A DNA stretch of 64,000 bases from Candidatus Rokuibacteriota bacterium (lineage in GTDB: Bacteria > Methylomirabilota > Methylomirabilia > Rokubacteriales > CSP1-6). Every line of letters starts with the position of its first letter. The first letter of the stretch is position 1. The position numbers and the translations under genes are program-made. The stretch is taken from positions 1 to 64,000 of the forward strand of contig QHRU01000075.1 in NCBI GenBank assembly GCA_003220225.1. Direction: 5' to 3'. Shown here piece after piece: positions 45,552 through 54,419 of this stretch. Under the pieces are notes generated by a model. That model saw nothing but the letters and a program-made list of their open reading frames with translations, was not told where the DNA came from and did no database searches.

Positions 45552-46241
45552 TCAAAGAGCGCCGATGTCAAATGACTCTCGGGCCGCTGGAGGGCGAATG
45601 CCCGCACATACCGGCCCAGCCCGACGTCCTCGCCTGTCGTCGGTGCGGTCATGCGACGCAATGAAACGCGTGCCTCCGAACGGATCGCGCATGTAATCAG
45701 CGAGTCGCGCGCGAAGCGACAGCCGGGCGCGGTGGACCCGCGACTTCACGCTTGGAACGCTGAGCCCGAGGACCTCGCTGACCTTGACGTTTGACAGTCC
45801 GTCGACGTCGCGGAGAACAAACGCCGCACGGCAAGCCGGAGGAAGGCCGTCGATCGCGCCCCGGAGCACCACGCGTAGCTCGCTCTGAACTGCGGGGTCG
45901 TCCTCGTCACCGGAAGAAGCGCTGCCGTGCGGCGTGTCGCCGTCATCGTCGGCCAACGGAACTTCAAAGTGAGATCGGGGCCGCTTGCGGTGTTTATTGT
46001 ACGCAGCATTAGCCACAATGCGATAAAGCCAGGAGCTGAACGCGGACTGCCGACGGAAGGTGTCGATCTTTCGCACGATCGTGCAGAACGCGTCCTGTAC
46101 GACTTCCTCGGCGTCTCCGGCGCTTCGCGTGATCCGCAAGGCCAGGCGATAAGCCCGATCGCCGTAGGTGCCGAAAAGTTCTTCAGGCGCTCCCGGCTCT
46201 CTCGAGGAAAGCCCGTTCACCAGTTGACGGTCACGATCCAT
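45552..46241 (-). CDS. ECF-type RNA polymerase sigma factor (second)
   Basis: The protein has 229 residues. Region 2 includes DAEEVVQDAFCTIVRKIDTF and FSSWLYRIVANAAYNKHRKR; region 4 includes LPPACRAAFVLRDVDGLSNV and VPSVKSRVHRARLSLRARL. ATG 46241 follows GAGGAGGGA, preferred over ATG 46274. About 45 basic residues extend beyond region 4 and are not recognised. In another frame inside this 3' end, a 47-codon reading frame (45652-45509) could be a small partner, but no zinc-finger anti-sigma motif is visible. A matching ECF promoter lies upstream. Confidence 0.9.
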   Translation of the reverse strand: MDRDRQLVNGLSSREPGAPEELFGTYGDRAYRLALRITRSAGDAEEVVQDAFCTIVRKIDTFRRQSAFSSWLYRIVANAAYNKHRKRPRSHFEVPLADDDGDTPHGSASSGDEDDPAVQSELRVVLRGAIDGLPPACRAAFVLRDVDGLSNVKVSEVLGLSVPSVKSRVHRARLSLRARLADYMRDPFGGTRFIASHDRTDDRRGRRAGPVCAGIRPPAARESFDIGAL

Positions 46242-46280
46242 CCTTCCCTCCTCTTGATGATCGCCTTCTCTCAATGAGCG

Positions 46281-46306
46281 TAACGACCGCGTGGCGCACG
46301 CGTTCC
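46281..46306 (-). promoter_or_regulatory. ECF promoter, probably autoregulatory
   Basis: On the minus strand, GGAAC (46306-46302) and CGTTA (46285-46281) are 16 bp apart, close to the common ECF promoter form GGAAC-N16/17-CGT. It lies 40 bp before ATG 46241 and no sigma-70 hexamers are present, so the sigma factor probably transcribes its own gene. Confidence 0.55.
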
Positions 46307-46667
46307 ATGCTGTTTGTTGTGTCGGGCGCGCGTCACATCGAGATGCCGTTCACGACAAGGCCGCCAGCGGACGCTACTATCCGAACGCCGTGACCGACGA
46401 TTGGTTCCATTCGCGACAATTGCCAAGCGCCGCAACCAAGATGTGGGCGAATCCGGGAGATCGGCGCTGTTCAGCACTCTGTTCTTCGCGGTTACTTCAC
46501 TGGCGGGCACACGGCGGATGCCGAGAGAAACAGGATGGCCGATCACCGCGTGTGGACGGTCTACACGCGGCCCCCGCAGCCGGACCTACGGAAAGTTGTG
46601 AGCGTGTTCGACGAGGGGAGGTAAGCCGGCGGGATCAAAGTCCGCGGCGAAGCGCCCGCGGCGGCCC
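46307..46667. other. Intergenic region with no gene seen
   Basis: About 360 bp between the sigma gene's promoter and the 3' end of the cytochrome-like gene. A 91-codon minus frame crosses it, but it has no ribosome site and looks like GC-rich background. No hairpin was recognised. Confidence 0.5.
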
Positions 46668-48899
46668 TCAGTGGGCGAGTGGATCCGGACGCAGCTGGAA
46701 ATGCACGACGAGCGGGCTGGACAGAGTCTTGCCGGGCGCGCCGGGACTCGGCGCGTCGATGCCCTCGATGTGCATCGGCGTTCGGTTGCCAGAGGTTACC
46801 CACAATCCTCGGCCCTTCCAGCCGGTCTTCGGATCGTCGATGCGGCCGTCCACGCCTTTGGCGAAGAAGCCCATGGGATACGGAACGCGCAGCTGGACGA
46901 CCTTCCCGTACGTCAGCGCGTGGAGCGAATCCGAGAAATTGCCGGTGCCGATCGGCGTGTCTGCGCCCAGGCCGAGGATGTCGTGCTGATCGACCCAGGT
47001 GTAATACGGCCCCTCGGCGGCGCCGTCCCTGCCGGCGAACGCCGGGCCCGAGATCGGATAGAAGGTCCAGCCTTCGGGACAGAGGTTCCCCTCCGCCGCG
47101 CCCGGGCCATTGAGGCGTCCCTTGCACGTTCGCCGGTCGAAGCTCGCGATGTGACCGCTCGCCAGCGTCACCCATGCCCTTCCCTGGCGGTCGACGTCGA
47201 ACCCGCGCATGCCGTAGCCCGGCGGCGGGACCTTGTACACCTCGGCGAGCGCGGTCTCGGACGGATTCGATCCGAGCTGAATGCGAATGACCCAACCCGG
47301 ATGGCCGATGTTCGAGCCCCAGATGGAGCCGTCGGCGGGACTGTAGGCGATCCCGTAGAGACCGAGCCCGATCCGCCTGTCCTTCGTCGGATCGTCCGGC
47401 GCATTCGGCTCGACCCAGGTGTCCCGCTTGCCGTTGCCATTGGTGTCGACGATCAACGGCGTCCAGCCCTGCGACTTCGCCGCGTCGCGCGTCTCCCAGA
47501 ACATCTTCGTGTTGACCCAGCCGACGATGGCGAACTCGTTCTGGAGGTTGTTGCTCAGCCACAGGGTGTGGCTCGGGTCCTCGGCAAAATTCAGATGATG
47601 CGTGCCGAAGCACGTATCGATGAACGTGAACTGCTTCGTCTTCGGGTCGTACACCGTGACCTGACGGGAGTTCTGCACGAAGCCGTCCCGGACGTGCGCG
47701 AGCGGATAGATCCTGGCCGACGGATGGCCGGAAGCCGCCGCGCAATACGTCGGCGGATTCCTGGGCGAGCGGATCTGCGCGGTCCAGTAGACGCGCCCGT
47801 CCTGATCCATCATCGGGTTGTGCGCGTTGACCCGCGAATCCCAGACCTGCTCGGTGCCGAAGTACGGCGAGGGCGCCACCACCGGGTTCGCCAGCGCCGA
47901 GCTGGGCGCGTCCTGATCGCGGATCGGCACCTTCATGGTCGTCTTGGTGATCTTGATCGGATCCAGCACCGGCAGGTGATCGGTGCTCAGCTCGGCGGCG
48001 CCGTAGATCAGGCCGTAGGGGTTGACGGTGGGCTTCCGCCTGTCGGTGACGATCAGGTCGTGGATGTAGTACTTCGGGCTCAACCAGTCGTACACGGTCA
48101 CCACGAGATTGCGCTCGACGCCGTGCGGCCGCGGCGGCGCCGACGCCGGAAGCTCGCCGGCGCGGATGCGATCGGTCCACTCCGCCAGGCGCCGGAGGTG
48201 GCCCCCGTCGTTCGTGTTCATCAGGCCGATGAATCTCACCATCGAGCCGCCGCCCGGTCCGGACTGAAGGCGCCGCGTCCACGCCTCGACCGAGGAGGCC
48301 TTCGCGACGTCCAGGGCCGCGGGCATCTCGCGCGTGGCCTTGTCGCCGAGCTGGTGACAGTTGCCGCAGCCATTCAGCTGGACGGCGTTGAGCCACTGCT
48401 CCTGGGTCTTGTAGGCGACCGGCATGCCGTTGCCGTCGGGGCCGGTGCCGGGGAACAGGCTCCTGTCGGGAATCTTCAGCATCGAGAACCAGTAGATCGC
48501 CGGGTAGTATTCCGCCGCGGCCGCCGCATTCGGCGCCGGCACCGCGGTCAGGTTCAGGATCCGGCCGCGCGCGCTCTTGACCTTCGGCGAGTCGACCAGC
48601 CCGTAGCCGCGCACCCACACGCTGTACGTGGCCTGCGGCAGGTCGGGGATCACGTAGCGCCCGTGATCATCCGTGACCGCGATCCTGGCGAATCGGGTGC
48701 CGAGCTCGGTCGTTTCCGCGATCACCCAGACCCCGGCTTCCGGTCCATGCTTGCTGGTGACCACGCCGCCGATGTCGTCGCCATCGATCTGCACCGCGAC
48801 GGGTGAGGCGTGCTGCGCGGACGGTCGCGTCACCGGCCATGCGGCCAACAACGCGGCGAGACCGACCAGCGCGGTCGCCGAGTACAAGGCTCGCGACAT
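46668..48899 (-). CDS. Exported cytochrome c-like protein with carboxypeptidase-regulatory and propeller domains
   Basis: The product has 743 residues. A Sec signal (ALYSATALVGLAALLAAWPV) precedes a carboxypeptidase-regulatory-like beta domain (about 40-110: IGGVVTSKHGPEAGVWVIAE, YSVWVRGYGLV). A single haem c site follows (NGCGNCHQLGDKATREMP, CxxCH near residue 180). A long C-terminal propeller-like region contains ITKTTMKVPIRDQDAPS, GLYGIAYSPADGSIWGSNIG and MRGFDVDRQGRAWVTLASGH. The likely role is a periplasmic electron-transfer or sensor protein; the substrate is unknown. ATG 48899 lies downstream of a TTGACA at 48935-48930, so the in-frame ATG 48920 is less likely. Confidence 0.8.
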   Translation of the reverse strand: MSRALYSATALVGLAALLAAWPVTRPSAQHASPVAVQIDGDDIGGVVTSKHGPEAGVWVIAETTELGTRFARIAVTDDHGRYVIPDLPQATYSVWVRGYGLVDSPKVKSARGRILNLTAVPAPNAAAAAEYYPAIYWFSMLKIPDRSLFPGTGPDGNGMPVAYKTQEQWLNAVQLNGCGNCHQLGDKATREMPAALDVAKASSVEAWTRRLQSGPGGGSMVRFIGLMNTNDGGHLRRLAEWTDRIRAGELPASAPPRPHGVERNLVVTVYDWLSPKYYIHDLIVTDRRKPTVNPYGLIYGAAELSTDHLPVLDPIKITKTTMKVPIRDQDAPSSALANPVVAPSPYFGTEQVWDSRVNAHNPMMDQDGRVYWTAQIRSPRNPPTYCAAASGHPSARIYPLAHVRDGFVQNSRQVTVYDPKTKQFTFIDTCFGTHHLNFAEDPSHTLWLSNNLQNEFAIVGWVNTKMFWETRDAAKSQGWTPLIVDTNGNGKRDTWVEPNAPDDPTKDRRIGLGLYGIAYSPADGSIWGSNIGHPGWVIRIQLGSNPSETALAEVYKVPPPGYGMRGFDVDRQGRAWVTLASGHIASFDRRTCKGRLNGPGAAEGNLCPEGWTFYPISGPAFAGRDGAAEGPYYTWVDQHDILGLGADTPIGTGNFSDSLHALTYGKVVQLRVPYPMGFFAKGVDGRIDDPKTGWKGRGLWVTSGNRTPMHIEGIDAPSPGAPGKTLSSPLVVHFQLRPDPLAH

Positions 48900-48982
48900 G
48901 GGCGCTACGATCTGCCGCATCTCCCGGCTTGTCAACGCCGGTCGGCCATGGCACCGTAGCCGCCACCCCAGGGAGGCCAACG

Positions 48983-50233
48983 ATGTCCAAGCCCAAGAGC
49001 GTTCTCGTGCTCGCCGTGATCGTGACACTGCTGGCCGGGCTCGCGTCCAGCGCGACGCCCGCCGATCCCATCCGCATCGCCTACGTCGACCCGCTGTCGG
49101 GGCCCTTCGCGGCCACCGGCGAGAACGGGCTCAACCAGTTCAAGTACGCCACCGACGCCATCAACAAGGCGGGAGGCGTGCTCGGACGCCAGCTCGAGAT
49201 CGTGCCGCTCGACAACAAGGTGAGCCCGCAAGAGAGCCTGATCCAGCTCAAGAAGGTCATCGGCGACGGGATCCCGTTCGTGTTCCAGGGCAACAGCTCC
49301 GGCGTCGCCCACGCGATCTCCGACGCCGTGCAGAAGCACAACGAGCGCAACGCCGGCGACCGCGTCCTCTACCTGAATTACTCGGCGGTGGACCCGGCGC
49401 TGACGAACGAGAAGTGCCACTACTGGCACTTCCGCTTCGACGCCCACGCCGACATGAAGATGGCCGCGCTGACCGACGTGATCGCGACCAACAAGGGCAT
49501 CAAGAAGATGTACATCATCGGCCAGGACTACTCGTTCGGGAAGGCGGTGGCCGAGGCGGCCGTGGCCATGCTCGGCAAGAAGCGGCCGGACATCACGATC
49601 GTCGGCAACGAGCTGCACCCGATCGGCAAGGTAAAGGACTTCTCGCCGTACGTGCAGAAGATCGTGGCCGCCGGCGCCGACGCGGTGATCACCGGCAACT
49701 GGGGCGCCGACATGATCGCCCTCGCCAAGGCCGCCAACGACGGCGGCCTCAAGGTGCCCTTCTACACCTACTACGCGGCCTCCGACGGGGTGACGGCGGC
49801 CATCGGCGCCGCCGGCATCGACCGGATCCGCCTGGTGCACGAGAGCCATCCCGGCAACCCGAACGCGCCGAAGGCGCTCAGCGACTACATCATCGGATAC
49901 CGCAAGCTCCACCCGCAGAACGACGTCAACCAGCCGCGGATCCACACGGGGTTGAACATGCTCGCCCAGGCCATCAAGCGCGCGGGCACCACCGACGTCG
50001 ACAAGGTCGCGGCCGCCCTCGAGGGCGCGGAGTTCACCAACCTGTCCGGCGATCAGGTGGTGATGCGCCGCGAGGACCACCAGCTGCAGATGCCGATCTA
50101 CATCTCCGTGCACACCAACAAGAACATCAAGCACGACCTCGACGCCTCCGGCTTCGGGCTGTCGCTGGAGAGCAAGGTCGACCGCGACAAGGCCACGCAA
50201 CCCTCCACCTGCAAGATGCAGCGCCCGAGCTAG
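48983..50233 (+). CDS. Periplasmic solute-binding protein of Liv importer 3
   Basis: This 416-residue type I binding protein has a Sec signal (SVLVLAVIVTLLAGLASSAT), the start PIRIAYVDPLSGPFAATGEN, then KKMYIIGQDYSFGKAVAEAA and LDASGFGLSLESKV. The sequence style is that of LivK-like receptors for branched-chain amino acids or aromatics. ATG 48983 follows GGGAGG. It is first in the order SBP-livH-livM-livG-livF. The ligand is unknown. Confidence 0.93.
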   Translation: MSKPKSVLVLAVIVTLLAGLASSATPADPIRIAYVDPLSGPFAATGENGLNQFKYATDAINKAGGVLGRQLEIVPLDNKVSPQESLIQLKKVIGDGIPFVFQGNSSGVAHAISDAVQKHNERNAGDRVLYLNYSAVDPALTNEKCHYWHFRFDAHADMKMAALTDVIATNKGIKKMYIIGQDYSFGKAVAEAAVAMLGKKRPDITIVGNELHPIGKVKDFSPYVQKIVAAGADAVITGNWGADMIALAKAANDGGLKVPFYTYYAASDGVTAAIGAAGIDRIRLVHESHPGNPNAPKALSDYIIGYRKLHPQNDVNQPRIHTGLNMLAQAIKRAGTTDVDKVAAALEGAEFTNLSGDQVVMRREDHQLQMPIYISVHTNKNIKHDLDASGFGLSLESKVDRDKATQPSTCKMQRPS

Positions 50234-50281
50234 ACGGACAGACCGCGGGCGGCGTCGTTCGGCCCCGCCCGCGTCGATCCG

Positions 50282-51232
50282 ATGTTCCAGCTGATCTTCT
50301 TCTCGCTCCTGAACGGGCTCGTCTACGGCATGCTGCTCTTCATGCTGTCGAGCGGGCTCACGCTCATCTTCGGCATGATGGGCGTGCTCAACTTCGCCCA
50401 CGCCTCCTTCTACATGCTGGGCGCCTACTTCGCGTTCACGCTCGGGCTGCACATCGGCTTCTGGCCCGCGCTGGTGATCGCGCCGGTCCTGGTGGGGTTG
50501 CTGGGGGCGCTCGTCGAGCGCCAGGGATTGCGCCGGGTGCACGGCTTCGGCCACATCGCCGAGCTGATCTTCACGTTCGGCGTGGCCATCCTCATCGAGG
50601 AGGTGGTGCAGCTCGTGTGGGGCCGGCCCGCGAAGAGCTACCAGGTCCCCGTCCTGCTCGACTTCCCCCTCTTCCGCGTCATGTCATCGAGCTTCCCCGC
50701 CTACAAGGCCTTCATGCTCGTGGTGGCCGTCGCCATCTTCGCCTTCATCTTCGTGATCCTCACGCGCACGCGCGCGGGCCTCATCATTCAAGCCTCGCTC
50801 ACCCATCCGGGCATGGTCGCGATGCTCGGCCACAACGTGCCGCGCGTGTTCATGGTCGTCTTCGGCATCGGCTCGGCGCTGGCCGCGCTGGCCGGCGTGA
50901 TCGCGGGGCCGGTGCTCGGCACCTTCCCCGGCATGGCGCAGGTGCTCGGCAGCATCGTGTTCGTGGTCGTCGTCATCGGCGGCCTCGGCTCCCTCACCGG
51001 CGCCTTCGTCGCCTCGCTGCTGATCGGTATCGTGCAGACGTTCGCGGTCGCCATGGACGTCTCCGTCGGCGGCGCCCTCGCCGCCGTCGGCGTGCACGTG
51101 AACCCGGGCAGCGCCCTGCACGACCTCTGGAAGGTCACCATCGCTCAGGTGGCGCCCATCCTGCCCTACGTGCTGCTCGTGTTGATGCTGATCGTGCGTC
51201 CCACCGGGCTCTTCGGGACCCGCGAGACGTGA
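50282..51232 (+). CDS. livH: Branched-chain-type ABC importer permease LivH (importer 3)
   Basis: This 316-residue permease has LLNGLVYGMLLFMLSSGLTL, IFGMMGVLNFAHASFYMLGA and VVVIGGLGSLTGAFVASLLI. It begins 48 nt after the binding-protein gene and overlaps livM (GTGA). A polar insertion before the last spans (VSVGGALAAVGVHVNPGSAL) is longer than in the other two LivH proteins here. Confidence 0.92.
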   Translation: MFQLIFFSLLNGLVYGMLLFMLSSGLTLIFGMMGVLNFAHASFYMLGAYFAFTLGLHIGFWPALVIAPVLVGLLGALVERQGLRRVHGFGHIAELIFTFGVAILIEEVVQLVWGRPAKSYQVPVLLDFPLFRVMSSSFPAYKAFMLVVAVAIFAFIFVILTRTRAGLIIQASLTHPGMVAMLGHNVPRVFMVVFGIGSALAALAGVIAGPVLGTFPGMAQVLGSIVFVVVVIGGLGSLTGAFVASLLIGIVQTFAVAMDVSVGGALAAVGVHVNPGSALHDLWKVTIAQVAPILPYVLLVLMLIVRPTGLFGTRET

Positions 51233-52521
51233 GCACGGTCAGCACGCGGCCGATCGCCGTCGCCGGCGTCGCACGCGCCGCACGCGTCCGCCGCTACGGC
51301 ATCTGGCTCGCCGCCGCGGTCGTGCTGCTCGCCCTGCCGCAGCTGATCCGCACGGGCACGGCCATCGCCATCATGAATCAGATGGGCATCGCCGTCGTGT
51401 TCGCGCTGTCCTTCAACATGCTGCTCGGCCAGGGCGGCATGCTCTCGTTCGGCCACGCCGTCTACTTCGGCCTCGGCGGTTTCATCGCCGCTCACGTGCT
51501 GAACCTCGCAGGCCGGGGCACGCTCTGGATACCGGTGCCCGTGCTGCCGCTGGTCGGCGGCCTCGGCGGCCTCGCCTTCGCCATCCTCTTCGGCTCCTTC
51601 TCCACCCGGCGCGCGGGCACGGTGTTCGCGATGATCTCGCTCGGCGTGGCCGAGCTGATGGCCGCCTCCTCGCTGATCTTCGACCGCTTCTTCGGCGGCG
51701 AGGAGGGCATCACCACCAACCGCTCGAAGGCGCCGCTGCTGCTCGGGCTGGAATTCACGCGCGACCGGCAGGTGTACTACCTGATCGCCTTCTGGCTGTT
51801 CGTCTCCGCGATCGCGATGTACGCGTTCTCACGCACACCGGTCGGGCGCATGGCGAACGCCGTGCGCGACAACCCCGAGCGCGCGGAGTTCGTCGGCTAC
51901 AGCCAGAATCGCGTCCGCTTCGTCTCGTTCTGCGCGGCCGGCTTCTTCGCGGGCATCGCCGGCGGGCTCTTCGCCGTGAACTACGAGATCCTCACCGCCG
52001 AGAACATGGGCCTCAACGCGTCGGGCGCCGTGCTGCTCATGACCTACATCGGCGGCATCGGCTCTTTCGTGGGGCCGGTCATCGGCGCCGTCGTGTTCAC
52101 GTTCCTCCAGTCGATGCTCAGCGACTACACGGGCATGTGGCTCCTCTACCTCGGCATCCTGTTCCTGGCCACCGTGCTGTTCGTGCCGATGGGCCTGGCC
52201 GGCGTGCTCATGCTCCACGCGCCGGCGTGGCGCGCGCGGCGGATCGGCCGGCTCGTCGGGCCGTATCTGGTCACCGGCGCCCTCGCGCTCGTCGCCGCCG
52301 TCGGCATCATCGGGATCCTCGAGATGATCCACTTCGTCGTTGCCGCCGACACGACGCGCCCGACGCGGCGGCTCTTCTGGGTCGCCGTCGCGCCGCGCAC
52401 CCTCACGCCGTGGCTCGGCTTCGCGGCGCTGGTGGTCGCCGGCGCGCTCGGCGCGCGCTGGGCGGCGCCACGCGCGGCCGCCGCCTTCACCGAGGCCAGT
52501 CGCCCGGCCGCGACATCATGA
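51229..52521 (+). CDS. livM: Branched-chain-type ABC importer permease LivM (importer 3), extended
   Basis: This 430-residue permease has LLGQGGMLSFGHAVYFGLGG, the NAVRDNPERAEFVGYSQNRV loop and LLMTYIGGIGSFVGPVIGAV. It is about 100 residues longer than importer 2's LivM because of extra C-terminal hydrophobic segments (YLVTGALALVAAVGIIGILE and LTPWLGFAALVVAGALGARW). GTG 51229 overlaps livH; the stop overlaps livG (ATGA). Confidence 0.9.
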   Translation: MSTVSTRPIAVAGVARAARVRRYGIWLAAAVVLLALPQLIRTGTAIAIMNQMGIAVVFALSFNMLLGQGGMLSFGHAVYFGLGGFIAAHVLNLAGRGTLWIPVPVLPLVGGLGGLAFAILFGSFSTRRAGTVFAMISLGVAELMAASSLIFDRFFGGEEGITTNRSKAPLLLGLEFTRDRQVYYLIAFWLFVSAIAMYAFSRTPVGRMANAVRDNPERAEFVGYSQNRVRFVSFCAAGFFAGIAGGLFAVNYEILTAENMGLNASGAVLLMTYIGGIGSFVGPVIGAVVFTFLQSMLSDYTGMWLLYLGILFLATVLFVPMGLAGVLMLHAPAWRARRIGRLVGPYLVTGALALVAAVGIIGILEMIHFVVAADTTRPTRRLFWVAVAPRTLTPWLGFAALVVAGALGARWAAPRAAAAFTEASRPAATS

Positions 52522-53273
52522 CTCCCGCCGTCGAGCTCGTCGAGGTCCGCAAGTCGTTCGGCGCGACGCCGATCATCCGGGGCGTGAGCCTGGCCCTGGA
52601 GGCCGGCACGCGCCAGGCGCTGATCGGGCCGAATGGCGCCGGCAAGTCCACGCTCTTCAACCTCATCACGGGCAAGTACCGGGTCACCACGGGGAGGATC
52701 CGCGTCAAAGGCGAGGACGTCACGGATCTCACGCCCTACGAGATCAACCGCCGCGGGCTGTCTCGCTCGTTCCAGGTGACGAACATCTTCACGCGCATGA
52801 GCGTGTTCGAGAATCTCCGCTGCGCGGCTTTGTGGGGGGCCGGCTACCGCTACTCCTTCTGGCACCGCGTGAGCGCCGCCCGCGCCGTGAACGAGCGCGC
52901 CGAGACGGTGCTCGAGCAGCTCAACCTGACGGCGCGCCGCGACGTCCCGGCCGGCGTCCTGTCCTACGCCGAGCAGCGCGCGCTCGAGATCGGCATCACC
53001 ATCGCCGGCGGCGCCGACGTGGTCCTGCTCGACGAGCCGACGTCGGGGATGAGCCGGAGCGAGACCGAGCACGTCGTCGGGCTGATCCGCCAGGTCACGG
53101 CCGGCAAGACGCTGCTCATGGTCGAGCACGACATGAGCGTCGTGTTCGATCTCGCCGACCGCATCGCGGTGCTCGTCTACGGCGAGATCATCGCCCACGA
53201 CACGCCCGAGCGCATTCGCGCCAACGCCGCCGTGCAGGAGGCGTACCTCGGCGTCCCGCAGGGGGTGGCCTGA
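52518..53273 (+). CDS. livG: ABC importer ATP-binding protein LivG (importer 3)
   Basis: This 251-residue ATPase has Walker A GPNGAGKST (intact), a VLSYAEQRALEIGITIAGG signature and Walker B VVLLDEPTSGM. The signature YAEQR in place of SGGEQ is a known LivG-type variant. It overlaps livM (ATGA) and livF (TGATG). It may carry the working ATPase site if the partner LivF is impaired. Confidence 0.93.
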   Translation: MTPAVELVEVRKSFGATPIIRGVSLALEAGTRQALIGPNGAGKSTLFNLITGKYRVTTGRIRVKGEDVTDLTPYEINRRGLSRSFQVTNIFTRMSVFENLRCAALWGAGYRYSFWHRVSAARAVNERAETVLEQLNLTARRDVPAGVLSYAEQRALEIGITIAGGADVVLLDEPTSGMSRSETEHVVGLIRQVTAGKTLLMVEHDMSVVFDLADRIAVLVYGEIIAHDTPERIRANAAVQEAYLGVPQGVA

Positions 53274-53968
53274 TGCTCGCCGTGGCTGACCTGCACGCGT
53301 TCTACGGGAAGAGCCACATCCTGCACGGCGTGACGCTCATGGTGGGCGAGGGCGAGATCGTCAGCCTGCTCGGCCGCAACGGTGTCGGGCGCTCCACGAC
53401 CATCAAGGCCATCATGGGTGACGTCCACGCCGCCGGCTCCGTGCGCTTTCGCGACGAGGAGATCTGCGGGCTGCCGCCGTACGTGATCGCGCGCAAGGGG
53501 CTGGGCTACGTCCCCGAGAACCGCGACATCTTCCCCACCCTGACCGTGCGCCAGAACCTGCTCCTCGGCGTGAAGAACACCCGGCGGCCGGGGCGCTGGA
53601 CGATGGACGACATGTTCGAGATGTTTCCGGCGCTGCGGCAGCGCGCCGACAATCCCGGCGGCGTCCTCTCCGGGGGCGAGCAGCAGATGCTGACGATCTG
53701 CCGCACCCTCATGGGCGACCCGCATCTGATGATGATCGACGAGCCGACGGAGGGTCTGGCGCCGATGCTGGTGACGCAGGTGGCCGACCTGCTGGTTCGG
53801 ATCGCGGCGCGCGGGGTGTCGATCCTGATCGTCGAGCAGAAGCTTACCATCGCGCTGAACATCTCACGGCGCGTCTACGTGATGGGCCACGGGCGCGTGG
53901 TCTTCGAGGGCACGCCGGACGATCTCCGGCGCAGCGACGGCGTGCGGAAGGAGTGGCTGGAGGTCTAG
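53273..53968 (+). CDS. livF: ABC importer ATP-binding protein LivF (importer 3) with altered Walker A
   Basis: This 231-residue LivF homologue has signature VLSGGEQQMLTICRTLM and Walker B LMMIDEPTEGLAP, both intact. Walker A reads GRNGVGRSTT (about residues 33-42): the invariant Lys is Arg, encoded CGC. Lys to Arg normally cripples ATP hydrolysis in ABC proteins. The rest is well conserved and the gene is not otherwise degraded. Its stop (TAG) is shared with the convergent gene's TAG on the other strand. Confidence 0.9.
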   Translation: MLAVADLHAFYGKSHILHGVTLMVGEGEIVSLLGRNGVGRSTTIKAIMGDVHAAGSVRFRDEEICGLPPYVIARKGLGYVPENRDIFPTLTVRQNLLLGVKNTRRPGRWTMDDMFEMFPALRQRADNPGGVLSGGEQQMLTICRTLMGDPHLMMIDEPTEGLAPMLVTQVADLLVRIAARGVSILIVEQKLTIALNISRRVYVMGHGRVVFEGTPDDLRRSDGVRKEWLEV

Positions 53969-54249
53969 GTCCGCGCGCAGGTGGTCGACGTCAGCATCCC
54001 GGTCATCACCTTCGAGGCATCGGGCAGGACGGCGCCGTTCGCGAGCTCCTTGCGCCACTGGATCCGGTATGGCGTGGGCAGCGCCAGATCGAGTGAGTGG
54101 GCCACGTCGCACGCGTGCGCGACGAACTCGGCCGCCGTCTGGACGTCACCGCCCGGCTCGACGTACAGGAGAATCTCCATCGTGTCGTATCGGACGAGGA
54201 TACTCAACGCGAGCACCAGCATCTTCAACGCCGACCGACGACAGCTCAT
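53965..54249 (-). CDS. Hypothetical protein
   Basis: This is a frame of 94 residues with no recognised family: MSCRRSALKMLVLALSILVR, then MEILLYVEPGGDVQTAAEFV and LPTPYRIQWRKELANGAVLP. If translation begins at the later ATG 54180, a 71-residue soluble protein results without the hydrophobic segment. GGGGAAAG lies before ATG 54249. It is convergent with, and touches, the LivF stop. Confidence 0.5.
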   Translation of the reverse strand: MSCRRSALKMLVLALSILVRYDTMEILLYVEPGGDVQTAAEFVAHACDVAHSLDLALPTPYRIQWRKELANGAVLPDASKVMTGMLTSTTCART

Positions 54250-54419
54250 ACAGGCTTTCCCCTTGTTGATGCCCGCGGAGTGCCCGCGGTTACGGAACTT
54301 CCGTGCAAGGGGAATGCCGATGGTCAGACAGCAGCGCACGGTGGGAAGTTACTGAAACGTTTTGCTTAACGGGGCGGGTTCAACGGGGCGCGATGTCACT
54401 CCATGGATTTTCTCGCAGG

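Noticed and set aside
46271-46546. 91-codon minus-strand frame upstream of the ECF sigma gene
   Set aside because: It covers the ECF promoter, has no ribosome site and shows no recognisable domain.
48673-52521. A 1282-codon frame that appears to fuse binding protein, LivH and LivM
   Set aside because: Only its last third is coding (LivM); the earlier part is an out-of-frame reading of the binding protein and LivH genes.
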